The notes under the pieces: model-generated | Seen by the model: only the letters and a program-made list of their open reading frames with translations | The model's database searches: none | What the model was told of the DNA's origin: nothing | Program-made: the position numbers and the translations under genes | Assembly (NCBI GenBank): GCA_016191555.1 | Contig: JACPVX010000037.1 | Span: 1 to 64,000, forward strand | Length of the DNA stretch: 64,000 nucleotides | DNA from: Bacteroidota bacterium | GTDB taxonomy: Bacteria; Bacteroidota; Bacteroidia; Cytophagales; Cyclobacteriaceae | Direction of reading: 5' to 3' | In this document: in pieces, positions 26,618-34,768 of the stretch | How positions within the stretch are numbered: position 1 is the first letter of the stretch | Layout of the letters: each line of letters starts with the position of its first letter

Positions 26618-27211
26618 CTATTTCTTCACCAGCTCCCCGTTTTTGTATTCGTATTCAATGGAGAGTTTGCCGTCTTGATCATACCACTTGGAAACCCCAT
26701 CGCGCACACCATTTTTGTAATTACCTTCTTCCATTACTCGGAGATTATCGTAATAGATTTTTACTGTGCCTTCAATTTTTCCATAGCGGTAGATGCGCTC
26801 TTCTTTCAGATTAGAAAAATTGTATTCTTTATAATCGCCATGCCGCAAACCCTTGTGGTAGTAAAAGCGCTTGGTCATCTGGCCGCTGTTGTTCAACTCC
26901 ATGTACAAGCCTTCTTTTTCGCCGTTCACGTATGAGGTGACGGTTTTAACGAGCCCATTGGTGTAGTATTCTGTCCACACGCCTTCTCTTTTTCCGTTCA
27001 CATAGGTGCCATCGGCAGATTTAGAGCCACCATCTACTGATAGAAAAACACGCGTCATGCCACTATCATCAGCAAACTCTTCTTTTACAGCATTGGCTGG
27101 AATACCCCCAGCGTCATCTGTACTTGTTGTTGTTGCAGCATTTTGGTTGGGTTCTTTCGCTCCACTATTGCAAGCGAAAACGATAAGAGATAAAGCAATC
27201 CATCGAATCAT
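26618..27211 (-). CDS. YwqK/MORN-repeat lipoprotein
   Basis: Lipoprotein of 197 aa if begun at the ATG at 27211 (MIRWIALSLIVFAC), which gives a clean lipobox at Cys14. The longer frame from 27232 would add MATKFFT, but a perfect promoter (TATATTTG at 27237-27230) overlaps that ATG, so I prefer the internal start. The mature part carries YwqK/MORN-type repeats: GTYVNGKREGVWTEYYTNG, SYVNGEKEGLYMELN, KGLRHGDYKEY, NYKNGVRDGVSKWYD and a final EYEYKNGELV. Such repeats are often annotated as toxin-antitoxin YwqK antitoxins, a label of doubtful value. No toxin gene is nearby. Function is unknown. Confidence 0.85.
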   Translation of the reverse strand: MIRWIALSLIVFACNSGAKEPNQNAATTTSTDDAGGIPANAVKEEFADDSGMTRVFLSVDGGSKSADGTYVNGKREGVWTEYYTNGLVKTVTSYVNGEKEGLYMELNNSGQMTKRFYYHKGLRHGDYKEYNFSNLKEERIYRYGKIEGTVKIYYDNLRVMEEGNYKNGVRDGVSKWYDQDGKLSIEYEYKNGELVKK

Positions 27212-27229
27212 AGTAAAAAATTTTGTGGC

Positions 27230-27261
27230 CAAATATATTAACTAACTTTACTTTTCGTCAA
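27230..27261 (-). promoter_or_regulatory. Strong Bacteroidota promoter of the YwqK gene
   Basis: Minus strand TTG (27261-27259), a 21-base spacer, then TATATTTG (27237-27230). This perfect arrangement decides the start of the downstream gene in favour of 27211. Confidence 0.7.
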
Positions 27262-27280
27262 GAGGCAACCGGCAAGCAAA

Positions 27281-28456
27281 ATGGAAATTAGGGGAGTTAT
27301 TACACTAAAACAAGGAAGAGATCATTCGATCAGACGGTATCACCCCTGGATTTTTTCAGGTGCTATTCAATCTATGGAAGGATCGCTAGATGATGGCGAC
27401 TGGGTAGAAGTCCGCGATGCTACTAAAAAAACAGTTGCCTTTGGCCATTACCAAAAGGGTACGATCACCGTACGCGCCATTACATTTACGGCAAGCAACC
27501 CTACCGATCGTGTCTTTCATGAAAAGTTGAGCAAAGCCTTTCAACAGCGAATCTCCACGCAGGTGGTTTCCGATCAAACCAATTCCTACCGATTAGTACA
27601 TGGCGAAGGAGACGGCTTGCCCGGTTTGATCATAGATATTTACCAGTCGGTGGCGGTGATGCAGGCGCATTCGGCAGGTATGCATGCCGATCGCGTGGCA
27701 ATTGCAAATGCACTTGTGGAGGTAATGAATGGAGCGATCACTGCAGTTTATTATAAAAGTCAGGGTACGCTTCCTACAAAAACAGAGAATGAATATTTGT
27801 TTGGGATGGCGGCAACTCCGCACGTAGCCCTGGAGCTTGGTAATAAATTTTTGGTGGACTGGGAGGAGGGACAGAAAACCGGTTTCTTTTTGGACCAACG
27901 AGAAAACCGAAAATTAGTAGGTGAGTTGGCCAGAGGGAAGAAAGTGTTGAACACATTTTGCTATACCGGAGGATTTTCGATTTATGCATTGGCCGGAGGC
28001 GCAGAATTAGTTCACTCGGTTGATTCATCCGAGCGGGCGGTGCAGATGACGCGAAAGAATATTGAGCTCAATGGATTTGATGCACAGCAACATGCGAGCT
28101 TTGCCAGCGATACATTTGATTTCCTCAAAGACAAAAAAGATGTGTATGATTTTATTATACTCGATCCGCCTGCATTTGCCAAGCATAAGGACGCCAAACA
28201 TCAGGCGATGAAAGGCTATCAACGTTTGAATGCCGAAGCCATGAAGATGATACAACCGGGAGGAATTATTTTCACTTTCTCTTGTTCGCAGGTGGTAGAC
28301 CGACAATTATTTTATGACACGGTAGTTTCAGCAGCCATTCAGGCAGGCAGAACCATCAAAGTATTGCATCACCTTTCGCAGCCAGCTGATCATCCGGTTT
28401 CGATCTTTCATCCGGAAGGAGAATATCTAAAAGGGTTGGTGTTGTTTGTGGAATAA
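27281..28456 (+). CDS. RlmI-like 23S rRNA (cytosine-C5) methyltransferase family
   Basis: 391-aa cytoplasmic methyltransferase. An N-terminal PUA-like domain (GRDHSIRRYHPWIFSGAI) spans about 1-75. The Rossmann domain contains DWEEGQKTGFFLDQRENRKLV near 195, the SAM motif VLNTFCYTGGFSIYA near 220-234 and the catalytic-side motif FIILDPPAFAKHKDAKH near 290, with Cys in FTFSCSQ near 332. RlmI methylates C1962 of 23S rRNA in E. coli; this enzyme is its Bacteroidota counterpart by architecture. Single-gene transcription unit. Confidence 0.9.
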   Translation: MEIRGVITLKQGRDHSIRRYHPWIFSGAIQSMEGSLDDGDWVEVRDATKKTVAFGHYQKGTITVRAITFTASNPTDRVFHEKLSKAFQQRISTQVVSDQTNSYRLVHGEGDGLPGLIIDIYQSVAVMQAHSAGMHADRVAIANALVEVMNGAITAVYYKSQGTLPTKTENEYLFGMAATPHVALELGNKFLVDWEEGQKTGFFLDQRENRKLVGELARGKKVLNTFCYTGGFSIYALAGGAELVHSVDSSERAVQMTRKNIELNGFDAQQHASFASDTFDFLKDKKDVYDFIILDPPAFAKHKDAKHQAMKGYQRLNAEAMKMIQPGGIIFTFSCSQVVDRQLFYDTVVSAAIQAGRTIKVLHHLSQPADHPVSIFHPEGEYLKGLVLFVE

Positions 28457-28532
28457 CAATTGCTTGGTGTAATAACACCAAAATATATTCATCTCTTTTC
28501 TTACTTTCGGGTTCAACCGAATCTAATAACCT

Positions 28533-29852
28533 ATGACAAAAAAATTCTGGAGAGGCCCAAGTGCAATTGTGCTTATCGCCCTATTGGCGTCCACATTTAG
28601 CCAGGCACAAACCAATCCCAAAGTAATCACGAAGCTCAATCAGCAAGCCAATGAAATGGAGAAAAAGGTGATTGAATGGAGAAGACATTTCCATCAGTTT
28701 CCTGAACTTTCGAATCGGGAGTTTAAAACAGGAGCCAAAATTGCTGAACATTTAAAGTCACTCGGACTCGAAGTAAAATATCCGGTGGCGAAAACCGGAG
28801 CGGTTGCCATCTTGCGAACGGGCAAGCCTGGACCTACCATCGCGCTGCGTGCAGATATTGATGGACTTCCTGTGGTGGAGCGAAACAGTTTACCGTTTGC
28901 ATCCAAAGAGAAAAGCGAATACCTCAGCCAATCAGTAGGAGTGATGCATGCCTGTGGTCACGATACGCACATTGCCATCTTAATGGGCGCAGCGGAAATC
29001 TTAACCAAAATGAAAGCCGACCTAAAAGGAACCATTGTATTTTTATTTCAACCGGCTGAAGAAGGTGCACCGGCTGGTGAAGAAGGAGGGGCTGCTTTAA
29101 TGATTAAAGAAGGTGCACTCGATAATCCGAAAGTAGATGCAGTATTTGGATTGCATATTAGTTCACTCACACCGGTGGGCACACTTACCTATCGCCCGGA
29201 AGGGATGATGGCAGCAGTTGATCAACTTAATATCAAAGTAACAGGCCGCCAGACACACGGTGCAGCACCTTGGAATGGTGTTGACCCCATTGTAGTTTCT
29301 GCGCAGATAATAAATTCACTGCAGACAATTGTTAGTCGTCAGTTAGAATTGACAAATGCAGCAGCCGTTGTCACGATTGGTAAAATTACCGGAGGCGTGC
29401 GCAACAACATCATTCCGGAAACGGTAGAGATGGCCGGCACAATTCGCACGCTTGACAACAAAATGCAAGAGCAAGTACATGAAAAAATTAGAAGCATTGC
29501 TGAGAATACCGCGAAAGGCATGGGCGCCAAAGCAGAAGTAGAAATTATCAGAGGATATCCGGTAACATATAATGATGTGCCGCTTACTTCTTGGGCAGTG
29601 CCAACGCTGGAGCGTGTGGCAGGCAAAGATCACGTGAAGCTTATTCCAGCGGTAACAGGTGCTGAAGATTTTTCATTCTTTGCGCAAAAGGTGCCCGGGT
29701 TTTTCTTTTTCGTGGGCGGAATGCCACTGGATGCGGACCCAGCTAAAACATCAGCTCATCACACACCGGATTTTTACATTGACGAAAGTGGTATGTTAAC
29801 AGGCTTGAAAGCCATGCTCAACTTGACGGTTGAATATTTGAATAAGAAGTAA
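28533..29852 (+). CDS. Exported M20-family amidohydrolase (N-acyl-amino-acid type)
   Basis: 439-aa metallo-aminoacylase or carboxypeptidase. Signal peptide IVLIALLASTFSQAQ ends near 26. Metal ligands and catalysis motifs: HACGHDTHIAILMGAAEIL near 135, the acid pair PAEEGAPAGEEGGA near 172 (general base E), the dimerisation-lid start HGAAPWNGVDPI near 246 and a late AVTGAEDFSFFAQ near 372. These match the HipO/AbgB-like M20D group. Export through a signal peptide indicates periplasmic hydrolysis of N-acylated amino acids or peptides. Ends at a bidirectional terminator at about 29871. Confidence 0.92.
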   Translation: MTKKFWRGPSAIVLIALLASTFSQAQTNPKVITKLNQQANEMEKKVIEWRRHFHQFPELSNREFKTGAKIAEHLKSLGLEVKYPVAKTGAVAILRTGKPGPTIALRADIDGLPVVERNSLPFASKEKSEYLSQSVGVMHACGHDTHIAILMGAAEILTKMKADLKGTIVFLFQPAEEGAPAGEEGGAALMIKEGALDNPKVDAVFGLHISSLTPVGTLTYRPEGMMAAVDQLNIKVTGRQTHGAAPWNGVDPIVVSAQIINSLQTIVSRQLELTNAAAVVTIGKITGGVRNNIIPETVEMAGTIRTLDNKMQEQVHEKIRSIAENTAKGMGAKAEVEIIRGYPVTYNDVPLTSWAVPTLERVAGKDHVKLIPAVTGAEDFSFFAQKVPGFFFFVGGMPLDADPAKTSAHHTPDFYIDESGMLTGLKAMLNLTVEYLNKK

Positions 29853-29870
29853 TTCAAAAGCTTTGAAAAA

Positions 29871-29901
29871 AAAAGAGGTCGCTCATCGGGCGACCTCTTT
29901 T
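29871..29901. terminator. Bidirectional rho-independent terminator
   Basis: Perfect 12-base stem AAAAGAGGTCGC / GCGACCTCTTTT with a 7-base loop, flanked by A and T runs, between convergent genes (M20 and thioredoxin-like). Confidence 0.9.
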
Positions 29902-29924
29902 TTATTTTGGAATGTGGCAAAGAG

Positions 29925-30521
29925 CTAAACACTTTTCCACTTAATGCCACAACCAATTGCTTTGGTCTTTGTGGTAGTCACTTTTTTTCCGGCCAGTAAC
30001 TCATCCACAGCTGTCTCTACATATTTTTTGGTTACGGCTTCTGCCTTCCGGGCACTATCATCAATCGCTCCAATGTATGCCACTTTTAAATCTTTTGTAA
30101 GCACAAAAACGTGAGGCGTGTTGGTAGCACCAAAGACTTTGGCTACAGATTGCGACTCATCAACCAAATACGGGAAGTCGTACGATTTTTCTTTGGCGAT
30201 TCGAACCATTTCTTCAAATGAATCTCCGGAAGACTTCGAATCATCATTGGCGTTGATCGTAATAACAGGATATCCGACAGCCGCATATTTTTTGTTTAGT
30301 GCAATGATGCGTTCATTATATGCCTTTGAATAAGGACAAGTGTTACAATCGAAAATAACAATGAATCCTTTGGCGTTTTTAAAATCAGCCAGTGACACCA
30401 TTTTACCATCCACATTTTTTAGCTTGAAGTCAGCCGCAGTGTCCCCTACTTCGTAACCTTCTTTAATCGGAGCGCCCGCCCAAAAAAGCGCCAGAATCAA
30501 CGATAAAACCAGAGTTTTCAT
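29925..30521 (-). CDS. Exported thioredoxin-like (AhpC/TSA-type) protein
   Basis: 198-aa redoxin. Signal peptide LVLSLILALFWAGAP. The thioredoxin fold opens DTAADFKLKNVDGKMVSLADF near 27-47 and the redox site is FDCNTCPYSKAY near residue 54, a CxxC variant of the redoxin kind. Later TNTPHVFVLTKDLKV contains the cis-Pro. The C-terminal extension (AVTKKYVETAVDELLAGKKV) is typical of a family often found in this phylum next to TlpA-like proteins. Expected to act in periplasmic thiol redox chemistry. Thirteen bases separate it from the upstream TlpA-like gene, so the two are probably one operon. Confidence 0.85.
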   Translation of the reverse strand: MKTLVLSLILALFWAGAPIKEGYEVGDTAADFKLKNVDGKMVSLADFKNAKGFIVIFDCNTCPYSKAYNERIIALNKKYAAVGYPVITINANDDSKSSGDSFEEMVRIAKEKSYDFPYLVDESQSVAKVFGATNTPHVFVLTKDLKVAYIGAIDDSARKAEAVTKKYVETAVDELLAGKKVTTTKTKAIGCGIKWKSV

Positions 30522-30534
30522 AATCTTAGAAAAT

Positions 30535-31011
30535 TTAGTTGTTTACTTTTTTAATTAATTCTTCCAGTTGACCTTCAGCGAGTTCGCCTTGAACCAGTTC
30601 GCGCTTTTTGGTTTTTGTATTGATCACTAATGTAGTAGGTAGTGCTCCCGACCAACGTTTATCAATCTTGTCAATCCAAGCATTGGGATCATTTTCGGTC
30701 AGAAATAAAACTTTGGCTTGCAGCTTCTTTCGATTCTGAAAGCGAACTACTTTTTCAACATCCGAGTCGAGATCATAATCCATACTAACCAACAACACTT
30801 GCACATGGGAGTTTTCCTGATGAAGTTTCTCCAAAAGCGGCAGTTCTTTGATACAAGGGGCACACCAGGTTGCCCAAAAGTTTATCACCAGCACTTTATC
30901 GCTAGGTGATTGCAATATTTTTTGCAAATCAGTTAGCTTGATCGATTCAATATCCTGCCCAACTAAAGCAGAAGAAACCAACCAGAATCCAAGCACAAGG
31001 TATTTTCGCAT
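30535..31011 (-). CDS. TlpA-like thiol:disulfide oxidoreductase
   Basis: 158-aa exported thioredoxin-fold protein. Signal peptide VLGFWLVSSALVGQ, with maturation near residue 19. Redox site INFWATWCAPCIKELP (WCAPC) near residue 50 and cis-Pro in ALPTTLVIN near 127. It should reduce or oxidise exported Cys proteins in the periplasm. It is the first gene of a two-gene operon with the AhpC/TSA-like protein. Confidence 0.93.
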   Translation of the reverse strand: MRKYLVLGFWLVSSALVGQDIESIKLTDLQKILQSPSDKVLVINFWATWCAPCIKELPLLEKLHQENSHVQVLLVSMDYDLDSDVEKVVRFQNRKKLQAKVLFLTENDPNAWIDKIDKRWSGALPTTLVINTKTKKRELVQGELAEGQLEELIKKVNN

Positions 31012-31377
31012 AAGCTTTTCTCAGGCTGTAAAAGTAAGGCCGAAATGAATAGGTTGGGTGTAAGTTTTATAAATGGAATTAATCTGATCAGTAACGCATT
31101 AAAAGCAAGGATTTGGAGCAAAAAAGTAGTCCACAAAAAAGACTAGTTATCCACATTACCTTACTATTAAGTGATAAACATCTGATTTACAATACTTTAA
31201 ATCGATATTGGTTAATCACTTCTTTGTGGACAACTACTGGCGGGAATTTCTCAACCTATTCGTAAATAGATGATTTTCAGCAGCATAGAAATGCTCAACG
31301 ATGACAAATGAATGTAATTTTTTGAGATGGCTTTCAAACAATTGAAAGCATAAAGTGCTGATGGTTCCGGAAAATGA
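31012..31377. other. AT-rich 366-base intergenic region with a minor DnaA-box group
   Basis: No gene could be supported here. It holds one perfect DnaA box TTATCCACA (31147-31155), a TAGTCCACA (31127-31135) and an inverted TGTGGACAA (31225-31233), and a perfect 8-base hairpin GCTTTCAA-ACAA-TTGAAAGC at 31330-31349. It is much weaker than the cluster at 4199-4451. It could act as a DnaA-titration or regulatory site, or be chance plus one true box. Confidence 0.35.
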
Positions 31378-31629
31378 TTAGGCTGTTCTAAGTAAGACAG
31401 GCTCTTCCTCAATAGGGTTTTTTACTTCGATCACTTTGGCGCGACCATGTCCGAGCCAGTCGAGATAATCGCGGTAGAGAATACAATCGTTCATCAGCGC
31501 ATCCACCTTCAGGATTTTGATTATTTTTTCGCGATCGAATGAACTCCAAATAGCGGATTTTTGATCTTCGGGAAGAGATGAAATGCGAACAAACTCAATC
31601 CCTTTGTAAACTTCTGATGTAGCTCTCAT
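31378..31629 (-). CDS. Small conserved hypothetical protein (83 aa)
   Basis: 83-aa soluble protein, no signal peptide, with an N-terminal GIEFVRISSLPEDQKSAIW and a helical middle IIKILKVDALMNDCILYRDY. Codons and composition are ordinary and a ribosome-binding region precedes the ATG. Similar short proteins are common in Cytophagales, but I cannot name the family or a function. It is monocistronic, with a divergent lipoprotein gene upstream. Confidence 0.6.
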   Translation of the reverse strand: MRATSEVYKGIEFVRISSLPEDQKSAIWSSFDREKIIKILKVDALMNDCILYRDYLDWLGHGRAKVIEVKNPIEEEPVLLRTA

Positions 31630-31684
31630 ATGATGTGTGATCGTGGATAGCCGTTAGACTAACTTGGTAACCCATCGTTTAGTG

Positions 31685-31692
31685 CAAAGTTA
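31685..31692 (-). promoter_or_regulatory. Candidate -7 element of the 83-aa gene
   Basis: Minus-strand TAACTTTG matches TAnnTTTG, 56 bases ahead of the start. No convincing -33 element. Confidence 0.3.
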
Positions 31693-31701
31693 AATAAAGA
31701 G

Positions 31702-31709
31702 TAAGTTTG
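31702..31709 (+). promoter_or_regulatory. Candidate -7 element of the lipoprotein gene at 31739
   Basis: TAAGTTTG matches TAnnTTTG, with TTTA at 31678-31681 about 21 bases upstream in the -33 position. Confidence 0.4.
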
Positions 31710-31738
31710 TTTGACCTTTTTCCAGTTAATAAATCGGT

Positions 31739-32653
31739 ATGCAAAAATTGATTTCCTTAACAATTATTTTCTTTTTGACGCTCACCTATTCATCTTGTCA
31801 AAAGAAACAACCACTCATGGCCGCAAACAGTTCGTTTACCGAAACGGATTCGTTTAAGAGCTATTGGTACAATGGTTTGGCGGAAATAAACTCCTATCAA
31901 CTTTCTCAGTCTCGCTATGGAGAAACGCGCGAAGGTAAGGCAGTACTTATTTTTGTGACGGAAGATTTTTCGGAGAAAAAGCAAGTAAAACTGGATGACC
32001 AACCGGCAGCGGGTGACCATAAAATATCGGTGCTGAAAATGAATTTCACTAAAAACTTTGTCACGGGTATCTATCCCTATTCGATGATGCTTTCGGCTTT
32101 TACTCCGATCAGCAGCAACCAGTATCCCGCAACACTTAAGTTAACCATGTCATCGCAAGAATGGTGTGGACAAGTTTTCACGCAAGTGAATTGGAAAGAC
32201 AAGAAATACGCCATACAATCCAATTCTTATTTTGAGAAAGAAGGGGATGAGCAAAAAACAGTACCGAATGTTTTGTTGGAAGATGAATTGTGGAATCGCA
32301 TTCGGCTTGGCCCGGAGGCATTGCCAACCGGGAAAGTGATTTTGCTACCCGGCCTATTTTACACGAGACTACTTCACACAGAATTGGCGCCCCAAGAAGT
32401 GAACCTAAAAAAAGAAGATTTTGCTGATAGCATACGTTACACAATCCAATTTGAAAAAGCCAAACGAACATTGGCGATCGTGTTTGAAAAAAAGTTTCCG
32501 TTCAAAATTCTTGGCTGGGAAGAGCAATTTACCGAGCGAAGCAAACCCGTCATTACTAGGGCAACCTTGATAAAAACCATTCGTTTGGATTATTGGACAA
32601 AAAATAAAAACGAGTTTAATTACTTACGCGATTCACTTGGGCTTCAACGATAA
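31739..32653 (+). CDS. Conserved lipoprotein of unknown function
   Basis: 304-aa lipoprotein: signal LISLTIIFFLTLTYSSC with the acylated Cys near residue 20. The mature part is beta-rich, with the stretches SYQLSQSRYGETREGKAVLI, MNFTKNFVTGIYPYSMML and SSQEWCGQVFTQVNWK that I have seen in Bacteroidota proteins annotated, doubtfully, as septum-formation-like. No active site is recognisable. The downstream aminotransferase gene starts six bases after its stop, so they form an operon. Confidence 0.7.
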   Translation: MQKLISLTIIFFLTLTYSSCQKKQPLMAANSSFTETDSFKSYWYNGLAEINSYQLSQSRYGETREGKAVLIFVTEDFSEKKQVKLDDQPAAGDHKISVLKMNFTKNFVTGIYPYSMMLSAFTPISSNQYPATLKLTMSSQEWCGQVFTQVNWKDKKYAIQSNSYFEKEGDEQKTVPNVLLEDELWNRIRLGPEALPTGKVILLPGLFYTRLLHTELAPQEVNLKKEDFADSIRYTIQFEKAKRTLAIVFEKKFPFKILGWEEQFTERSKPVITRATLIKTIRLDYWTKNKNEFNYLRDSLGLQR

Positions 32654-32658
32654 CTTTT

Positions 32659-33807
32659 ATGCTTTCTAATCAACGTTCTAAATTTTCATTGCCGGCTACC
32701 GGCATTTATCTGAATGGCGCCTACATGAGCCCCCTGCTGAAATCTGTAGAAAAAGCCGGTCTCAAAGGAATGCTTCGCAAGCGAAATCCGTTTTCAATAA
32801 CACCTTCCGACTTTTTTACAGAAACTGAAAAGTTGAGAAATGAATTTGCGCGACTGATCAACGTAAAGCAAAGCAATCGTATCGTCATCATTCCTTCCGT
32901 TTCCTATGGTATTGCCACTGTAGCTAAGAACCTCAAAATATCAGCAGGTGAGAATGTTGTTGTCGCTGCTGAGCAATTTCCAAGTAACTATTATTCCTGG
33001 AAAGAACTTGTTCATGAAAGAGGTGGTGAGTTAAAAGTGGTTTCGTCAGTTCAGAGTCAGGGAAGAGGAAAAATTTGGAACGAGAGGATACTGGAAAGCA
33101 TTAACTCCAAAACGAGGTTGGTGGCACTTGGTCATGTCCATTGGGCCGATGGTACATTGTTTCAATTAACAGAAATTAGAAAGAGAACAAAGGAGGTAGG
33201 CGCACTGCTGGTGATTGACGGAACCCAATCGGTAGGCGCATTGCCTTTTGATGTTCAAAAAATTCAGCCCGATGCATTGATTTGTGGAGGGTATAAATGG
33301 TTGATGGGACCTTATTCTATTGGGCTTGCTTACTATGGCGAATATTTTGACAAGGGAAAACCGCTGGAGGAAAATTGGATCAACCGAAAGGATAGCGAAG
33401 ATTTTTCGTCACTGGTAATTTATCAAGATGATTATCAATCGGGCGCTTTACGATATGAAGTAGGCGAGCATAGCAACTTTATTGCTGTGCCAATGATGCT
33501 CGCGGCAATTCAACAAATTAGCAAATGGAAACCAGCCAACATTCAAACGTATTGCGAAAAGATTTCGAAGAAGGCGTTAGCGCAACTAACAGACGCAGGA
33601 TTTTGGATTGAAGATTCTGCTTACCGTGCGCATCATTTGTTTGGAATTCGTTTGCCAAATAACGGAAACAGGGAGAAGGTTGTGGAGACCTTAAAGAAGA
33701 ATAAGATCGCGGTGTCGTTTCGGGGAGATGCCATACGTGTGGCGCCACACGTTTATAACTCAGAAGCGGAAATGAATAAGCTCGCTTTGGTGCTGACGAA
33801 GGTATAG
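32659..33807 (+). CDS. Class V aminotransferase (PLP-dependent, NifS/SufS-like fold)
   Basis: 382-aa pyridoxal-phosphate enzyme. Features are GIYLNGAYMSPLL at the N-terminus, VSYGIATVAKNL (cofactor-contact region near 92), LLVIDGTQSVGALPFDV near 185 (the conserved Asp binding the pyridine nitrogen) and the Schiff-base Lys in LICGGYKWLMGPYSIG near 211. The family includes kynureninase-like, isopenicillin epimerase-like and cysteine desulfurase-like enzymes. The absence of a cysteine-desulfurase active Cys loop argues against NifS, so the substrate remains unknown. Its stop abuts the convergent TPM gene. Confidence 0.9.
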   Translation: MLSNQRSKFSLPATGIYLNGAYMSPLLKSVEKAGLKGMLRKRNPFSITPSDFFTETEKLRNEFARLINVKQSNRIVIIPSVSYGIATVAKNLKISAGENVVVAAEQFPSNYYSWKELVHERGGELKVVSSVQSQGRGKIWNERILESINSKTRLVALGHVHWADGTLFQLTEIRKRTKEVGALLVIDGTQSVGALPFDVQKIQPDALICGGYKWLMGPYSIGLAYYGEYFDKGKPLEENWINRKDSEDFSSLVIYQDDYQSGALRYEVGEHSNFIAVPMMLAAIQQISKWKPANIQTYCEKISKKALAQLTDAGFWIEDSAYRAHHLFGIRLPNNGNREKVVETLKKNKIAVSFRGDAIRVAPHVYNSEAEMNKLALVLTKV

Positions 33808-34740
33808 CTACCAACTTCCGGAACTTCCGCCACCACCAAAACTTCCACCGCCTCCTGAAAAGCTGCTGCTGGAAGAACTGGAAGAAGAGCTTGACCAACT
33901 ACTACCTCCTGAAGACCAGCCGCTACCACTAGAGCTGCCTCCACTACCACCACTGGCGGATTCCCATTTCAATAATTTTTTGCCGCTTTTAGCGATCCAT
34001 AAGCGCAGCAGTGGGTATACAATTAAGTAGCCTCCAAAAATCCACCAGGAAAACATCAGCCCTAAAAACACTGCATAAAATGGAGTAAGAAAAGCATACA
34101 ATATCCAGGTCATTACACCATCCGAAAATAAACCAACACCGGCAAATATTCCCAGAAACAAGAATATAACGCCCGCAATAATCCATTTGGTGGTGGGATC
34201 CATATCATCAAGATTGTTGGACGCATCTTCGGCGGCATACTCACCACGGATGGCGGCTTTTATAGAAATGATAGCAGCTAAAACACCGGCATCATAGTCG
34301 CCTCGCCTGAACTCAGGTGCCATTTCATTTCGGATGATGCGATTGCTGTGCGCATCGGTGAGCGCACCTTCTAATCCCTGGCCCACTTCAATTCTCATTT
34401 TGTGATCGTCTACAGCGATCAAAAGAAGAACGCCATTATCATTCTTTTTCGAGCCGAGTTTCCATTTCTCTGCCACTTTTATCGAAAAGTCTTCCAGCAC
34501 TTCACCTTCCAATGACTGGATGATGAGAATAGCAATTTGATTGGAGGTGGAATCTTCATAGCTCGCTAAATCTTTTTCAAGTTGATCTACCGTTTCCGCT
34601 TTGAGTATGTGGGCTTCGTCATGAACGCGTTGGCCCCACAATTCGGGCACAGCCTTTTGTGCCAGTGATGAGAAGGAACAAGCAGTACAGGCAATGAGTA
34701 CGAATAAAGTTTTTCGCAAAGAAGCAACAGATGTTTGCAC
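33808..34740 (-). CDS. TPM-domain membrane protein, third gene of a TPM operon
   Basis: 310-aa exported protein: signal peptide (LFVLIACTACSFSSLAQ), a TPM phosphatase-like domain about 30-165 (WGQRVHDEAHILKAETVDQLE, SNQIAILIIQSLEGE, LIAVDDHKMRIEVGQGLEGALTD), then two to three membrane segments (WIIAGVIFLFLGIFAGVGLF, MTWILYAFLTPFYAVFLGLM, WIFGGYLIVYPLLRLW) and a C-terminal Ser/Gly tail ending GGGGSFGGGGSSGSW. TPM proteins (e.g. Psb32/TLP18.3) are linked to envelope stress or membrane-protein repair. It is the last gene of a three-gene TPM cluster. Confidence 0.88.
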   Translation of the reverse strand: MQTSVASLRKTLFVLIACTACSFSSLAQKAVPELWGQRVHDEAHILKAETVDQLEKDLASYEDSTSNQIAILIIQSLEGEVLEDFSIKVAEKWKLGSKKNDNGVLLLIAVDDHKMRIEVGQGLEGALTDAHSNRIIRNEMAPEFRRGDYDAGVLAAIISIKAAIRGEYAAEDASNNLDDMDPTTKWIIAGVIFLFLGIFAGVGLFSDGVMTWILYAFLTPFYAVFLGLMFSWWIFGGYLIVYPLLRLWIAKSGKKLLKWESASGGSGGSSSGSGWSSGGSSWSSSSSSSSSSSFSGGGGSFGGGGSSGSW

Positions 34741-34768
34741 CTATCTAGAATTAAAAGTTAAAACTTAT

